Below, one piece after another: positions 7,730 through 17,527 of a stretch of DNA of 64,000 nucleotides. Within the stretch, counting starts at the first letter, position 1. Each line of letters starts with the position of its first letter. Origin of the DNA: Streptomyces sp. NBC_00663 (GTDB lineage: Bacteria; Actinomycetota; Actinomycetes; Streptomycetales; Streptomycetaceae); the NCBI RefSeq assembly GCF_036226885.1, contig NZ_CP109027.1, positions 9,052,001 through 9,116,000 of the forward strand, written 5' to 3'. The notes beneath the pieces are model-generated. The model was not told the DNA's origin and ran no database searches. It saw only the letters and a list, made by a program, of their open reading frames with translations. A program made the translations under genes and the position numbers.

Positions 7730-10700
7730 CGGGTCTCTCCGCGCAGACGGTCGCCCACCCAGCGGGCGAGGGCGAGAGGGCTGAGGGCGGCGACCGGCAT
7801 CCCGGCCGCGACGAGCTGCCGGGCCACCGGAACCGAGTAGCGCGGGGTGCCCGTGTCGTCGAGGGCGGCGCAGCCCATCAGCTGCACCCCGGAGTTCGCG
7901 AGGGCGCGTACCTCGCCGAGGAGTCCGCCGAGCGGATACCCCTCCTCGAAGTCGCTCACCACCACCACGAGGGTCCGGCTGGGGACGGTCACCAGGGACC
8001 GGGCATGGGCCAGGCCGGCCGCGATGTGCGTGCCGCCGCCGACGCGCACCTCCAGCAACAGCGACAGCGGGTCGTCGACGCGGTCCGTCAGGTCGATCAC
8101 CTCCGTGGAGAAGGCGAGGAAGTGCGTGCTCAGCGTGGGCACTCCGCCGAGGACGGCCGCGGTGAGCGCCGACCAGACGACGGACGCCTCCATCGATCCG
8201 GACACGTCGACCACCAGGATCAGCCGCCAGTCCGCCTCCCGGCGGGAACGGGTGCTGAACACCGGCCGCTCCGGGACGATCAGCGTGCGTCCGTCCTCCG
8301 TCCTGCGGGTGTGGGCGAGGTTCGCCCGCAGGGTGCGCGGCAGGTCGATCCGGCCTCCCGGACGGCGCGTGGGACGCGGCGTGGCCAGGCCCGTCAGCGC
8401 TGGGCGCAGGCGGGTGGCCAGTTCCTTGGCCAGTTCGTCGACGAGGCGACGCACCAGCGGGCGCAGCCTGGCCAGTTGCTGCTCGGGCATCCCACCGGCC
8501 AGGTTCAGCACGGACGTCAGCAGGTCGACCGAGGGGCGGACGGCCTTCGGGTCGAGCTCGGCCAGGACATCGGTACGGCCCTGGTCGGCGGCCCGGGCCA
8601 GGACCTCCTCGCGGACGTCGGCGCCGAACAGCGCGTCGAGCTCCTCGGACCATTCGCGGGCGGTCGGGAAGGACGCGTCCTGCCCGCCGCCCTGTCCGTT
8701 CTCCCGGCCGAGGTCCGTGGAGCCCTCGCCGCGGCCGGTGCCGTACAGCTCGTCGAGCGCGTGCGCGTAACGGCGGGCGTGCTGCGGGAGCTTCTCGCTC
8801 TCGCGGCCGAGCAGCAGCCGCCAGCGGTCGGTCGGCGTGAGGTGGTGAGCCGAGGAGGCAGGCGGCATGGTCGGTACGTCGGAGGCCTTCGGCGCGGGCG
8901 GGTCCTCCGCCGGGGGCAGGCTCGTGCCGAGGGGAGGGCGCAGCGACTCGACCGTCCGGCGGCCCGCCGCGTCGGCGGCCGTCCACAGCGCGAGCAAGCG
9001 CGGTGAGGCCCCGAGCGCCAGGTCGAGACGGTCGCCCAGGCGCTCGGTGACGGTGTCCAGGAGCCGGTCACGGCCGGCCGGGCTGAGCGTGTCGAACCCA
9101 CCGCGCAGGGCGGGCAGTCGGTCGAGGAATCCCTGGTCGGCGAGGGTGTCGATGCGGTCCATCAGGGGGTCGAGCGCGGTCGGCGCCGACTCCAGCAGCG
9201 GGGCCGCCCCGCCGAGCAGGCCGGTGAGACGGCGGCTCAGCGCATGCCGCTGGTCAGGGCCGGTGGCGGTGTCGATCCAGCCGGCGGCCCGGGAACCCAG
9301 GGTGTCCGCGTCATCCAGGTCGAGCAGGACGCGGGCGGCGAGCGCGGCTCCCTGGACGAGGGGCGATCCGGTGCGCGCGAGGTCGTTCAACGCCTCGTCC
9401 ATGCGCAGGCCGAGCCGGTGTTCGCCCGCGCGCGCGGCGAGGGCGATGAGGGCGCCCGCGTCCTCGGGGTCGTCGCTGCCCGCCAGGCCCGGCAGGGAGC
9501 GTACGGCCGACTCCAGGAGCTCGGCGGCGAGTTCGGCCGCCGACCCCCGGCTCTCGGGTGTGGTGCCGGGCAGATGGCCCCGGCGCAGTGCCTCCAACAG
9601 GTCGAGGGCGGTGAGGAGTTCGGGGAGGGTGGCGCAGGCGGGGAGCACCTCGGCGGCGTCCGCGAGGCGCTCGGCGACCAGGGCGGGCAGGTCGCACCGG
9701 GCGGCGCCGCGGAGCCCCGCGAGCACGAGGGCGCTGGTGGGGCCGCCCTCCGCCGACTCCCTGCGGAAGGTCTCCCGCAGGGTGCCCTCGGCGGCGAGAG
9801 CCGCGGTGACGCCCCGGATGCCGGCCAGGTCCAGCCGGACGGGAACCGCCGGGGTCCACGCCAGCCGCCACCGGGTGGTGAGCGCGGCCCCGTCGCCCGT
9901 ACCGGACACCTGGACCGGTTCGCCGTATCCGGCGCCGCAGACGGCGAGGCGTTGGAGGAGGATCTCGCGGCGGCCGTCGAGGGCCGAGCGCAGCGGGTCG
10001 AGCCGCAGTTCGCGCGCGGCGGGCTCGTCGGGTCCCGGCAGTCGCAGCGCGGCGAGTTCCGCCTCGACGGCCGGGCCGAGCCCGGAGCGGGGCGTGCCCG
10101 GGGCGACCCGGCCCCGGTCCGTGCCGACGAGAACCGTCTCCAGCGCCTGGGCGAGGGCCCGGCCGCGGCCCAGGGGCTCGCCCTGGCCCATCACGGTCGT
10201 CAGCGCCTCCAGCACCTCACCACGACCGGGGGCGGCGAGCCCCCGCAGACGGGCCAGGTCGCCCGCGACCCGCAGGGTCTCCCGGGCCTCGCCCGTGCCG
10301 GCCACGTGCCCGGCGGCCCGCAACTCCCGGCACACGTCGGTGATCGCCCGAGCGGCGGCCTCGTACAGGCGCCCGGGATCGCCCCCGGCGGTGAACACCG
10401 CCTGCTGCCAGCGCGGATCGCGGATGCCGGCCGGGTATCCGGAACGGGAGTCCAGCAGATCGAACGCGTAGGGCACGAGAGAGGTGACGACGGCGGGGTG
10501 CTCGTCCTCGGGGGCGGGCGCGTCCGACGCACCGCCCTGCGCCTCTTCGGACGACGCCGGTGCCCGGAAGCCGTCGATGACCAACGCCGGTGCGTGGAAG
10601 GCGCCGACGACGGCCGCGACCCGGCGCCCACCGCGCGCGGCGCGGGCGATCGTCTCGCGCATCCGGGCCTCGCGCGCCAGGTCCACCGCGGGCACCCCGC

Positions 10701-11334
10701 CCGTGGACTCGGCGTCCCGGCGCAGCGCCCAGCCGACGCCCAGGGCGGCCCGGCGTACGGCCTCGGGGGCGCACCCCGGGGCGAGGACCTCCACGGCACG
10801 GTCCCACATGTCGTCGCCGTCCCGGCCGGTTCCGGCCGCGGTGAGCGCCGCCGCGAACGCGGTCGGCGCTTCGGCGTCCGGGATGTGGGCTTCCGTGTCC
10901 GGCACGTGGGTTTCGGCGTTCGGGACGTGGGCTTCGGCGTCCGGGACGCGGATGTCCGTGGCCGGTGCGTCGCCCCATCGCGGGTCCGCCATCGGCAGGT
11001 CGCAGCACATCACCTCCACCCCGCGCTCCCGCGCCCAGCGGACCGCGGCGAGTTCGGGGGAGAAGTCGGCGAAGGGGTAGAAGCCGAGCCGCCCGCTCTC
11101 ACCGGCCCCCGCCAGCGCGACCGGTGCCACGGTGCCGGGTGCGCCGAGATGGGTGAGCCAGGGCTGGAAGTCGGCGGGGAGTTCCACGCAGACCACGTCG
11201 GCACCCGACGCGTCCAGCAGGGCGGGCACCGCGGCGGCGAGCGCCGGGCTGTGGTGCCGTACGCCCAGCAGGTACGGCGCCACCGAGTCGGCGAGGGCGG
11301 TGAGGGCCGCCCTCGGTTCCTGAACGCGTGTCAC
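7726..11334 (-). CDS. DUF5682 - VWA fusion protein (YehM-YehP-like)
   Basis: A single 1202-aa frame covers two proteins that are separate in E. coli. Residues 1 to about 820 are DUF5682-like: LLGVRHHSPALAAAV near residue 24, the VCVELPADFQ motif, and VVGAFHAPAL further on. The histidine and acid motifs suggest an enzyme, but the reaction is unknown. Residues ~823-1202 are a von Willebrand factor A domain with a complete MIDAS: DVSGS at about 1043, GGGTH near 1101 and SDFEEG near 1127. The GTG at 11334 overlaps the stop of the ATPase gene (GTGA), and the stop overlaps the SWIM start (ATGA). An internal ATG at 8868 would yield a 380-aa VWA protein, the size of YehP, so the VWA part might also be made alone. 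Confidence 0.88.
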   Translation of the reverse strand: MTRVQEPRAALTALADSVAPYLLGVRHHSPALAAAVPALLDASGADVVCVELPADFQPWLTHLGAPGTVAPVALAGAGESGRLGFYPFADFSPELAAVRWARERGVEVMCCDLPMADPRWGDAPATDIRVPDAEAHVPNAETHVPDTEAHIPDAEAPTAFAAALTAAGTGRDGDDMWDRAVEVLAPGCAPEAVRRAALGVGWALRRDAESTGGVPAVDLAREARMRETIARAARGGRRVAAVVGAFHAPALVIDGFRAPASSEEAQGGASDAPAPEDEHPAVVTSLVPYAFDLLDSRSGYPAGIRDPRWQQAVFTAGGDPGRLYEAAARAITDVCRELRAAGHVAGTGEARETLRVAGDLARLRGLAAPGRGEVLEALTTVMGQGEPLGRGRALAQALETVLVGTDRGRVAPGTPRSGLGPAVEAELAALRLPGPDEPAARELRLDPLRSALDGRREILLQRLAVCGAGYGEPVQVSGTGDGAALTTRWRLAWTPAVPVRLDLAGIRGVTAALAAEGTLRETFRRESAEGGPTSALVLAGLRGAARCDLPALVAERLADAAEVLPACATLPELLTALDLLEALRRGHLPGTTPESRGSAAELAAELLESAVRSLPGLAGSDDPEDAGALIALAARAGEHRLGLRMDEALNDLARTGSPLVQGAALAARVLLDLDDADTLGSRAAGWIDTATGPDQRHALSRRLTGLLGGAAPLLESAPTALDPLMDRIDTLADQGFLDRLPALRGGFDTLSPAGRDRLLDTVTERLGDRLDLALGASPRLLALWTAADAAGRRTVESLRPPLGTSLPPAEDPPAPKASDVPTMPPASSAHHLTPTDRWRLLLGRESEKLPQHARRYAHALDELYGTGRGEGSTDLGRENGQGGGQDASFPTAREWSEELDALFGADVREEVLARAADQGRTDVLAELDPKAVRPSVDLLTSVLNLAGGMPEQQLARLRPLVRRLVDELAKELATRLRPALTGLATPRPTRRPGGRIDLPRTLRANLAHTRRTEDGRTLIVPERPVFSTRSRREADWRLILVVDVSGSMEASVVWSALTAAVLGGVPTLSTHFLAFSTEVIDLTDRVDDPLSLLLEVRVGGGTHIAAGLAHARSLVTVPSRTLVVVVSDFEEGYPLGGLLGEVRALANSGVQLMGCAALDDTGTPRYSVPVARQLVAAGMPVAALSPLALARWVGDRLRGETR
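10866..10949 (-). repeat. Four 21-bp tandem repeats inside the DUF5682 region
   Basis: Four imperfect 21-bp copies encode a heptad-like run (VPDAEAH, VPNAETH, VPDTEAH, IPDAEAP) at about residues 129-156 of the fusion protein. The repeat keeps frame and inserts an acidic surface segment between the N-terminal motif block and the rest of the domain. Copy number is likely to vary between strains. Confidence 0.85.
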
Positions 11335-12491
11335 CGAAGGTTCTCCCGCAGGTCCCAGAGCCGGCGCCAGGTCGCCGACCCGTCCTCGGCACGGCGGCGC
11401 ACCGGGCCGTCCCAGTAGCCGAGCAGCCGCGCGTGGTCGGCCGGGTCGTCCTTGCGGACCACGCCCAGCAGATGGCCGGGGACCAGGTCGAGCGAGTCGC
11501 CGCCCGGAAGGTAAGCGGCGGCCACGCCCAGGGACGCGGCGACCTGCACGGCCTCGGCCGTGGACATCACCGTGCCGGGGCGCTCCACGTCCCAGCCCTC
11601 GACCGAGCGTCCGGCCCGCAGATCGCGGAAGACGGTGACCAGGACGTCGAGGACCGCGTCGTCGACGCCGAACGCCGCGCCCGCTCGCTCGACGGCCGCC
11701 GTGGCCTGCCGCTTGACGAGGGCGGTCTCCGCCTCGACGTCCGCGATCGGGTGCACGGTCTCGAAGTTGAAGCGGCGCTTGAGGGCTGCGGACATCTCCG
11801 ACACCCCGCGGTCGCGGAGGTTGGCGGTGGCGATGACGGTGAACCCGGGGGCGGCGGCCACCTGCGCGTCCTCGGTGCCGGACAGCTCGGGCACGCTCAT
11901 CCGCCGGTCGGACAGGATCGACACCAGCGCGTCCTGCACCTCGGGCAGACAACGGGTGATCTCCTCGACCCGGGCCACCTGCCCGCCGCGCATCGCGGCC
12001 AGCACCGGCGAGTCCACCAGCGCCTGCGGGGTCGGGCCCTGAGCGAGGAGCAGGGCGTAGTTCCAGCCGTAGCGCAGCGCGTCCTCGGTGGTGCCCGCGG
12101 TGCCCTGCACGGTGAGGGCGCTGCTGCCGCTGACGGCCGCAGAGAGCAGCTCGGACAGCATCGACTTGGCGGTGCCGGGCTCGCCGACGAGCAGCAGTCC
12201 GCGTTCTCCGGCGAGCGTGACCACGCACCGCTCCACCAGGGCGCGTTCGCCGACGAACTTGGGGGCGACGACCAGCTCGTCCGGCAGCTCCGGGTGCGCC
12301 TCGGGCAGCTTGAGGGCTTCGCCGCCGCTGCCGCACACGAAGGTGATCACGGCACGGGGCGTCAGCAGCCAGCCGGGCGGACGGGGACCGTCGTCGTGGG
12401 CGGCGAGGAAGGCGAGTTCGGTGGCGAAGCGTTCTTCGGCGGGCAGGGTCTGCCGGGGCGGGAGGGCCGTCACCGTGTCGGTCAGGGGCAT
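11331..12491 (-). CDS. MoxR-type AAA+ ATPase (YehL-like)
   Basis: A 386-aa AAA+ ATPase. Walker A is GEPGTAKS at residues 103-110, Walker B is VARVEEI at about 172-178, sensor 1 is in VIATANLRDRG near 224, and the arginine finger is in ALKRRF near 240. The length equals that of E. coli YehL (about 380 aa). MoxR ATPases usually act with VWA-domain partners, here encoded by the next gene, to remodel or activate a protein complex. The ATG at 12491 follows GGACCTCC-complement (AAGGACCTCC on the coding strand). The gene is separated from the 1635-aa protein by 128 bp holding a strong hairpin, so expression of the two operon halves may differ. Confidence 0.93.
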   Translation of the reverse strand: MPLTDTVTALPPRQTLPAEERFATELAFLAAHDDGPRPPGWLLTPRAVITFVCGSGGEALKLPEAHPELPDELVVAPKFVGERALVERCVVTLAGERGLLLVGEPGTAKSMLSELLSAAVSGSSALTVQGTAGTTEDALRYGWNYALLLAQGPTPQALVDSPVLAAMRGGQVARVEEITRCLPEVQDALVSILSDRRMSVPELSGTEDAQVAAAPGFTVIATANLRDRGVSEMSAALKRRFNFETVHPIADVEAETALVKRQATAAVERAGAAFGVDDAVLDVLVTVFRDLRAGRSVEGWDVERPGTVMSTAEAVQVAASLGVAAAYLPGGDSLDLVPGHLLGVVRKDDPADHARLLGYWDGPVRRRAEDGSATWRRLWDLRENLR

Positions 12492-12548
12492 GGAGGTCCT
12501 TGCTCGATGGATCGGTCGGTGTGGGTGCGTGTGGGTGCGTGCGGGGGA

Positions 12549-12578
12549 TCGGGGCGCCGCCGCTGAGCGGCGCCCCGA
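12549..12578. terminator. 12-bp perfect stem-loop inside the operon
   Basis: TCGGGGCGCCGC at 12549-12560 pairs perfectly with GCGGCGCCCCGA at 12567-12578 around a 6-base loop (CGCTGA). No T-run follows on either strand. It lies between the stop of the 1635-aa gene and the ATPase start, so it could be a partial terminator or an RNA-stabilising hairpin that sets different levels for the two halves of the operon. Confidence 0.6.
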
Positions 12579-12619
12579 GGGGGTGTCGCGTTCGAGGCGG
12601 CGCCCCGTGTGATGTCGCG

Positions 12620-15600
12620 TCAGCGGCGGCGTCCCCGCCGCGCCTTCTTCAGCTCCTCGAACCGGGGAGCGTCACCGTCCTGGACGCGCTGCCAGGCCCG
12701 GCGGTACAGGTCCGCGGCCGGCGCGAGCGGCACGATCAGGCCGAACGGCGTGTGCTCGGCGGTCGTCTCGCCGTACAGCGGCAGTTTCCAGCGCTCCAGC
12801 GGCACGCGCGGCGCCGACTGCTCGGCCCACCCGCCCGGCAGGAACAGCGACCGGCCGGCCCGGGTCCGGGTGGCCTCGACCACCAGGTCGCCGGCGGCCA
12901 GCTCGGCACGCGCCGCCTTCAGCCGGGCCGGCTTCCAGCCCGTCCAGCGGGCCGTCATCCGGTCGGTCGGGTCGGGCATGGCGAGCAGCATCAGATAGAG
13001 CGTGGCGGCGTCCTCGCCGAGGCCGTACTCCTTGGCGGCCTCCGTCACCAGCTCGGGAACCGAGCGGCTCGGGTCCTGCGGCCACCAGGTGCCGTCCTTG
13101 TCCCGGGCGCCCGCGATCGGCTCCCCGGGGTCGGCGAGAAGGGCCGCGAACTTCCGGTCGCGGACCAGACGCAGGGCCACCTCGGCGGCGTAGGGGCGCT
13201 GGTCGTCGACGCGGACCGCGGGCAGGTACGGGTCCTGGCCGGCCTCGTCGAGGAGGTCGACGCGCAGGCCCGGGGCGGGCTGGTCGTCATGGGTGGCAAG
13301 GACGACGGCGCCGTACCTCTCGAAGCCCGGGCCGGTCTCGGTGGGGCTGCCTGCGGTCTTCCGGAAGTCGGGCAGGCTGATGTAGCGGCCCAGGTCGAGC
13401 ATCAGCCCGGGGTGGGCCAGCCGTTCGCGCAGCGCGGTGAGCGCCGGGGGCAGCGCGGCCCGGACCGGGTCGCCGGCGGGCAGCCGGTGGGCGAGCCAGG
13501 CGACGAGGCCGACCGATCCGGTCAGGGTGTCCGCCGTGAAGCCGTCCGTGTCGCTGCCGACGGGCCGTACCCGGTCGCCGCTGACCGCCCACGTCAGGTC
13601 GCGGCTGAGCTGCGGGGAGGAGGAGGGGTCCAGCAGCGCGGGCAGCGCCTGCCGCACCGGCCAGGACGCGTGCCGGAAGGCGCGGACCGCGTCGCTGAGC
13701 AGTTCCTCGGGCACGGCCACCCGCTTGCCGACCTTGTCGTTCCACACGGCGGCGGCAGCGGCCACGTCCGGTCCCTCGGTCCACAGGCGGGCCGGTTCGG
13801 CGGGCAGCAGCGCGCCCACGACCGCGGCCCGGACCGCGCCGTCGACGCCCCTCAGCTCGTCCTTGGCGACCGCCGCCGGGGCGACCTTCACCCCGATGTG
13901 GGTGCGGGCCTCGGTGCTCAGGAAGGTCCGCTGGTAGCCGTCGACCCCCGGCAGACCGGCGACGATCAGCCGGGCCATCGTGTCGGTGACCCCGGTCAGG
14001 CGGGCGAACTCCTCGGCGGCCTCCGGGAACCAGGGCGCGGGGCCGCGTGCCGCCAGCTCGGCCAGGAACGCGCCGAGCCAGGCCGCGTCCGGGCCTTCAC
14101 CGAGCGGCGTCGACGACAGCGCCCGGTAGGGCTCGGGCGTCTCGAACCGGCCGGCGGGGTCGTGGAAGTAGCCGCTGAACCTGCCGCCGTCGTCCTCCAG
14201 CGCGAGGCGTCCGGTGACGGCGAGGAAGGCGCCGTCGGCCAGGGGCAGCAGCCCGTTCCACGAGCCGCCGCGCCAGTCGCCCGTAGGTGTGCGCAGTGGG
14301 GCCGCCGGCACATGCAGGGTCACCTTGCGCCAGCGGTCGGACGTGGCCGGGACCAGCCCGAGGCGGTCGAACTCGGCGAGCAGCACGCGCAGTACCTCAC
14401 GGTGCTGCTCGGTGGTGGTGCCGGAGGCCGCCCGGTAGGCCAGCGAAGCCGTCCGCTCCAGCAGCGACTCCAGGCCGGGCTGGCCCGTGGGCAACGGGTG
14501 ACCGTCGAGGTGGAGCCGGGCGTCCGCACGCTCGGGGAGCGCCGCCCCGGTGAGCCCGGCGGCCCGGGCCAGGACCCGCAGGGAACGGAAGGCGGTGTCG
14601 GCCTCGGAGTCGCCGTTCCACCAGTAACCCCGCGATGTGCCCAGTCCGTTCGTCGCCTCCAGGAGCAGGCTGTCCGCGGGACCGGCCGGCCCCTCGTCCT
14701 CCATGTCGCCTTCGAGGGCACGGGTGAGCCGGGCCGCCGCCGCGTCCAGCACGGCCTGCTGCCCCGCGGCATAGCGGGCGACCCCGGCGATGCCCTTCAC
14801 GAGTGCCTCGTGCGTGACGGGCAGGAGGGACCGGACCGCGTCGGGCAGGGCCTTCTCGTCGTTGTCCGCCGCGGCGGCCAGCAGCGCCGCGGCCGTCTCC
14901 CGTTCGACGGCCCGCAGCGCCTTCGAGCCCTCCGGGTCGCGCGCGGTCAGGCACTCCCAGTACTGCACGGGCGGCAGCAGCAGCGTGCCCTCGCCGAAGA
15001 CTCCGGGGGTGCGGTCGGTCTTGCCCCAGGCGGTCACGACACCGTCGGCGTCGACCACTTCGAGCTGCCAGTTGTTGCGCACCACGGCGCTGGCCCGCTC
15101 GGCACCGGGGAACATGACGACCGCGGTCGGCCGGCCCGCCCGCGCGGGCACGGTCACGGTGTGCCCGGCGAGATCCTCGGCCCGCCGGGAACCGTCCGGC
15201 AGCTCCACCACCCGCAGGCCGGTCAGTCCGTTCACCGGCGTACAGGCCGGGGTGGGCTCGGTGGTGGGGGAGGGGCGCAGCCGGCCGCCCGCGTAGCTGC
15301 TGCCCTCGGGCGCGTCACGCAGCGCGTCGGCCAGGAAGGCGGGCCTGCTCATGCGGCCGCGTTCGTCGGTGGCCGGGTCGTACTCGTACCAGCCGCGCGC
15401 CTCCTGGTCCGCGGAGTCCGCATGCCAGACCCAGTACGAGGAACCGTCGAAGAGCAGCGGCCGTTCGTCGGGCAGGGTGGTGTCCCCGGCGTGCAGGACG
15501 CCGCGCCCGGTGGTCCGGCCGCCGTCCGGCAGGGGCAGCGTGATCGGGAAGTCGCCCCGGTACCAGTCCATCTCGGTGCCCCGGGTGCGGTGGGTCCCCT

Positions 15601-17527
15601 GGAGGGACTCGACGCGGTCGGCCCGGGAGTGCCAGTAGCCGCGCAGACCGTCCTTGCGGGAGTTCCAGTAGACGAGGAGCTCGCCGTCCACGTGGTGGAA
15701 GCCCGGGTCGCCCGACACGTCGTTCGCGGGCAGCCGCAGGTCGTGGGTGAGCAGGGTGCCGTCGGCACCGATCACCCGGGCCTGGGCGTTGCCCGCCACG
15801 ACGAGATGAGGCCAGGCGTCGGCGACGATGACGTCCTCCACCCGGTCCTTGGGCACGAGCGCGGCCGTCGCCTCCTCCCAGGCGGGCCAGCCGAGTTCGT
15901 CGAAGAGCCCGGCCCGCAGGGTGCGGGCCAGCACCGGCGCGAGGTCCGTGCCGACCGCGGCCCGGACGTCGTCCTCGGCCAGCGCCAGCGCCTCGGCGGG
16001 CAGCCAGCCCAGCCGGTTCAGCGCGTTCGGCAGGCCCGGCAGACCGACCGCGGTGAACTGCCGCACGACCGAGCTCACCCACTCCGCCAGCCAGGGGCGA
16101 CCGCCGCGGGAGGCCGCCAGCAGGCGGATGGCCCGCAGGCCCTGGTCGCCGTTCTGGAACCGGTCGGCACCCCGCAGGAAGGCGTCCCGGAACCGGACGT
16201 CGGCACCGAACAGCACCAGGTCCCGCTGCCCCTCGCCCATGGCCCACGCCATCAGCGGCAGATCCTCGCCCTTGCCCGGCGCGGCCACCGGCACGTCCAG
16301 CGACAGCAGCAGGTCGATCAGGTCGATGTCGTGCCGCACCCGCAACGCGCCACCGGACGCGGTGAGTTCGGCGCGCAGCTGGTCCGCCGCCCGCTCCACC
16401 AGCGGATACAGCTCCGGCATCCGGGTGGACTCGCGCCAGGACCGGGCCCGCTCGCGGAACGCCAGGAAGCGCTCCAGCCAGCCCGCCGTGCCGTCGCCCG
16501 GCCGTTCCTCCGCGGGCAGCGCGCCGTCCCACAGCCCCGCCGTCGCCCCCGACGCCTCCAGCACCTGGAGCCACATCGCGGGCAGCTCACGGTCCGCACC
16601 GGCGGGCAGCATGTCCAGCAGAACGCCGCGCACCCGCCGTTCCCGCTCCGCCAGCGCCACCAGGGCCGTCCGATGGCCCTTCCACCAGCCGGCCGCCGCG
16701 CGCAGCGTCGCCGGCAGACCCAGCAGCTCGGCCAGGTAGTCCTGCTCCGCGCGGTCGGCGTCCTGACCCGCGGCACGGGCGAGCCGGCGCAGATCATTGG
16801 CCATCTGGGCGGACGGCGGCAGGCCGCCCGCGGTACGGCGCAGACACAGCCGGGTGAACCGGCGCAGAGCCTCCTGCGGCGACACGCGCGCGGACAGCTC
16901 CTTGCCGTACGCGGACAGCACCTTGACCGGCAGCGCACCGGCCAGCGCGAACTCCAGGAACACCGCGTCCAGGCGCTCCTCCTCCACCGTCAGCCCGTGC
17001 TCCGCCTCGGCCTTGCGGGCACGGGTGAACAACTGCGCGGCGTAGGTGGCGTTCTCCTCGGCCAGGAACACCCGTCCGGCCTGCTCGTAGAAGGTCGGCA
17101 GGAAGTGCGGGACGGCCGCGGCCAGCCGTCGGCCGAGCTCCAGATAGGCGTCGAGTGCGGCCTTCGGCCGGGACTTCGCCTGCCGGGCCGCGCGCTCCAG
17201 ATCCGGTACGACGCCCAGGGCGTGGTGACCGTCCTCGGGGTGGTGCACCAGCACCCACTCGGGGAAGCCCAGCGACTGGCGCAGCCCCAGCCCCACGACG
17301 GCCGGCTCGGCGTCCTGTTCCAGGCCGAGGAACCCGGCGGCGAGGTCCTCGGCCGCGCCCAGTTCACCGGCGACCAGCCGCACCACCACACGGTCGTCGA
17401 GGCCAGGGTGGCGATAGGTGCGCGCCGTCAGCGGCACCGCGCGCTCGCCGGCCCCCTCGACGTCCGGCGGCAACACCGCGCCCGCCGACAGCAGTTCCTC
17501 GTACGACACCTGCGTCCCCCCGCTCAT
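12620..17527 (-). CDS. Very large uncharacterised protein of the DUF4132/MoxR/VWA operon
   Basis: A 1635-aa protein with no domain I recognise. It has no signal peptide, no membrane segments and no Walker motif. Tryptophan-rich strands recur (for example residues around GWYEYDPATDERGR and YWVWHADS), suggesting repeated beta-rich modules in the middle, with helical N- and C-terminal thirds. The C-terminus ends in a basic cluster (KKARRGRRR), which could bind nucleic acid. It starts at an ATG that overlaps the stop of the DUF4132 gene by 4 bp and is followed by the ATPase gene. Large proteins in this position are plausible structural or target components for the MoxR-VWA pair, but that is inference from position only. 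Confidence 0.85.
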   Translation of the reverse strand: MSGGTQVSYEELLSAGAVLPPDVEGAGERAVPLTARTYRHPGLDDRVVVRLVAGELGAAEDLAAGFLGLEQDAEPAVVGLGLRQSLGFPEWVLVHHPEDGHHALGVVPDLERAARQAKSRPKAALDAYLELGRRLAAAVPHFLPTFYEQAGRVFLAEENATYAAQLFTRARKAEAEHGLTVEEERLDAVFLEFALAGALPVKVLSAYGKELSARVSPQEALRRFTRLCLRRTAGGLPPSAQMANDLRRLARAAGQDADRAEQDYLAELLGLPATLRAAAGWWKGHRTALVALAERERRVRGVLLDMLPAGADRELPAMWLQVLEASGATAGLWDGALPAEERPGDGTAGWLERFLAFRERARSWRESTRMPELYPLVERAADQLRAELTASGGALRVRHDIDLIDLLLSLDVPVAAPGKGEDLPLMAWAMGEGQRDLVLFGADVRFRDAFLRGADRFQNGDQGLRAIRLLAASRGGRPWLAEWVSSVVRQFTAVGLPGLPNALNRLGWLPAEALALAEDDVRAAVGTDLAPVLARTLRAGLFDELGWPAWEEATAALVPKDRVEDVIVADAWPHLVVAGNAQARVIGADGTLLTHDLRLPANDVSGDPGFHHVDGELLVYWNSRKDGLRGYWHSRADRVESLQGTHRTRGTEMDWYRGDFPITLPLPDGGRTTGRGVLHAGDTTLPDERPLLFDGSSYWVWHADSADQEARGWYEYDPATDERGRMSRPAFLADALRDAPEGSSYAGGRLRPSPTTEPTPACTPVNGLTGLRVVELPDGSRRAEDLAGHTVTVPARAGRPTAVVMFPGAERASAVVRNNWQLEVVDADGVVTAWGKTDRTPGVFGEGTLLLPPVQYWECLTARDPEGSKALRAVERETAAALLAAAADNDEKALPDAVRSLLPVTHEALVKGIAGVARYAAGQQAVLDAAAARLTRALEGDMEDEGPAGPADSLLLEATNGLGTSRGYWWNGDSEADTAFRSLRVLARAAGLTGAALPERADARLHLDGHPLPTGQPGLESLLERTASLAYRAASGTTTEQHREVLRVLLAEFDRLGLVPATSDRWRKVTLHVPAAPLRTPTGDWRGGSWNGLLPLADGAFLAVTGRLALEDDGGRFSGYFHDPAGRFETPEPYRALSSTPLGEGPDAAWLGAFLAELAARGPAPWFPEAAEEFARLTGVTDTMARLIVAGLPGVDGYQRTFLSTEARTHIGVKVAPAAVAKDELRGVDGAVRAAVVGALLPAEPARLWTEGPDVAAAAAVWNDKVGKRVAVPEELLSDAVRAFRHASWPVRQALPALLDPSSSPQLSRDLTWAVSGDRVRPVGSDTDGFTADTLTGSVGLVAWLAHRLPAGDPVRAALPPALTALRERLAHPGLMLDLGRYISLPDFRKTAGSPTETGPGFERYGAVVLATHDDQPAPGLRVDLLDEAGQDPYLPAVRVDDQRPYAAEVALRLVRDRKFAALLADPGEPIAGARDKDGTWWPQDPSRSVPELVTEAAKEYGLGEDAATLYLMLLAMPDPTDRMTARWTGWKPARLKAARAELAAGDLVVEATRTRAGRSLFLPGGWAEQSAPRVPLERWKLPLYGETTAEHTPFGLIVPLAPAADLYRRAWQRVQDGDAPRFEELKKARRGRRR

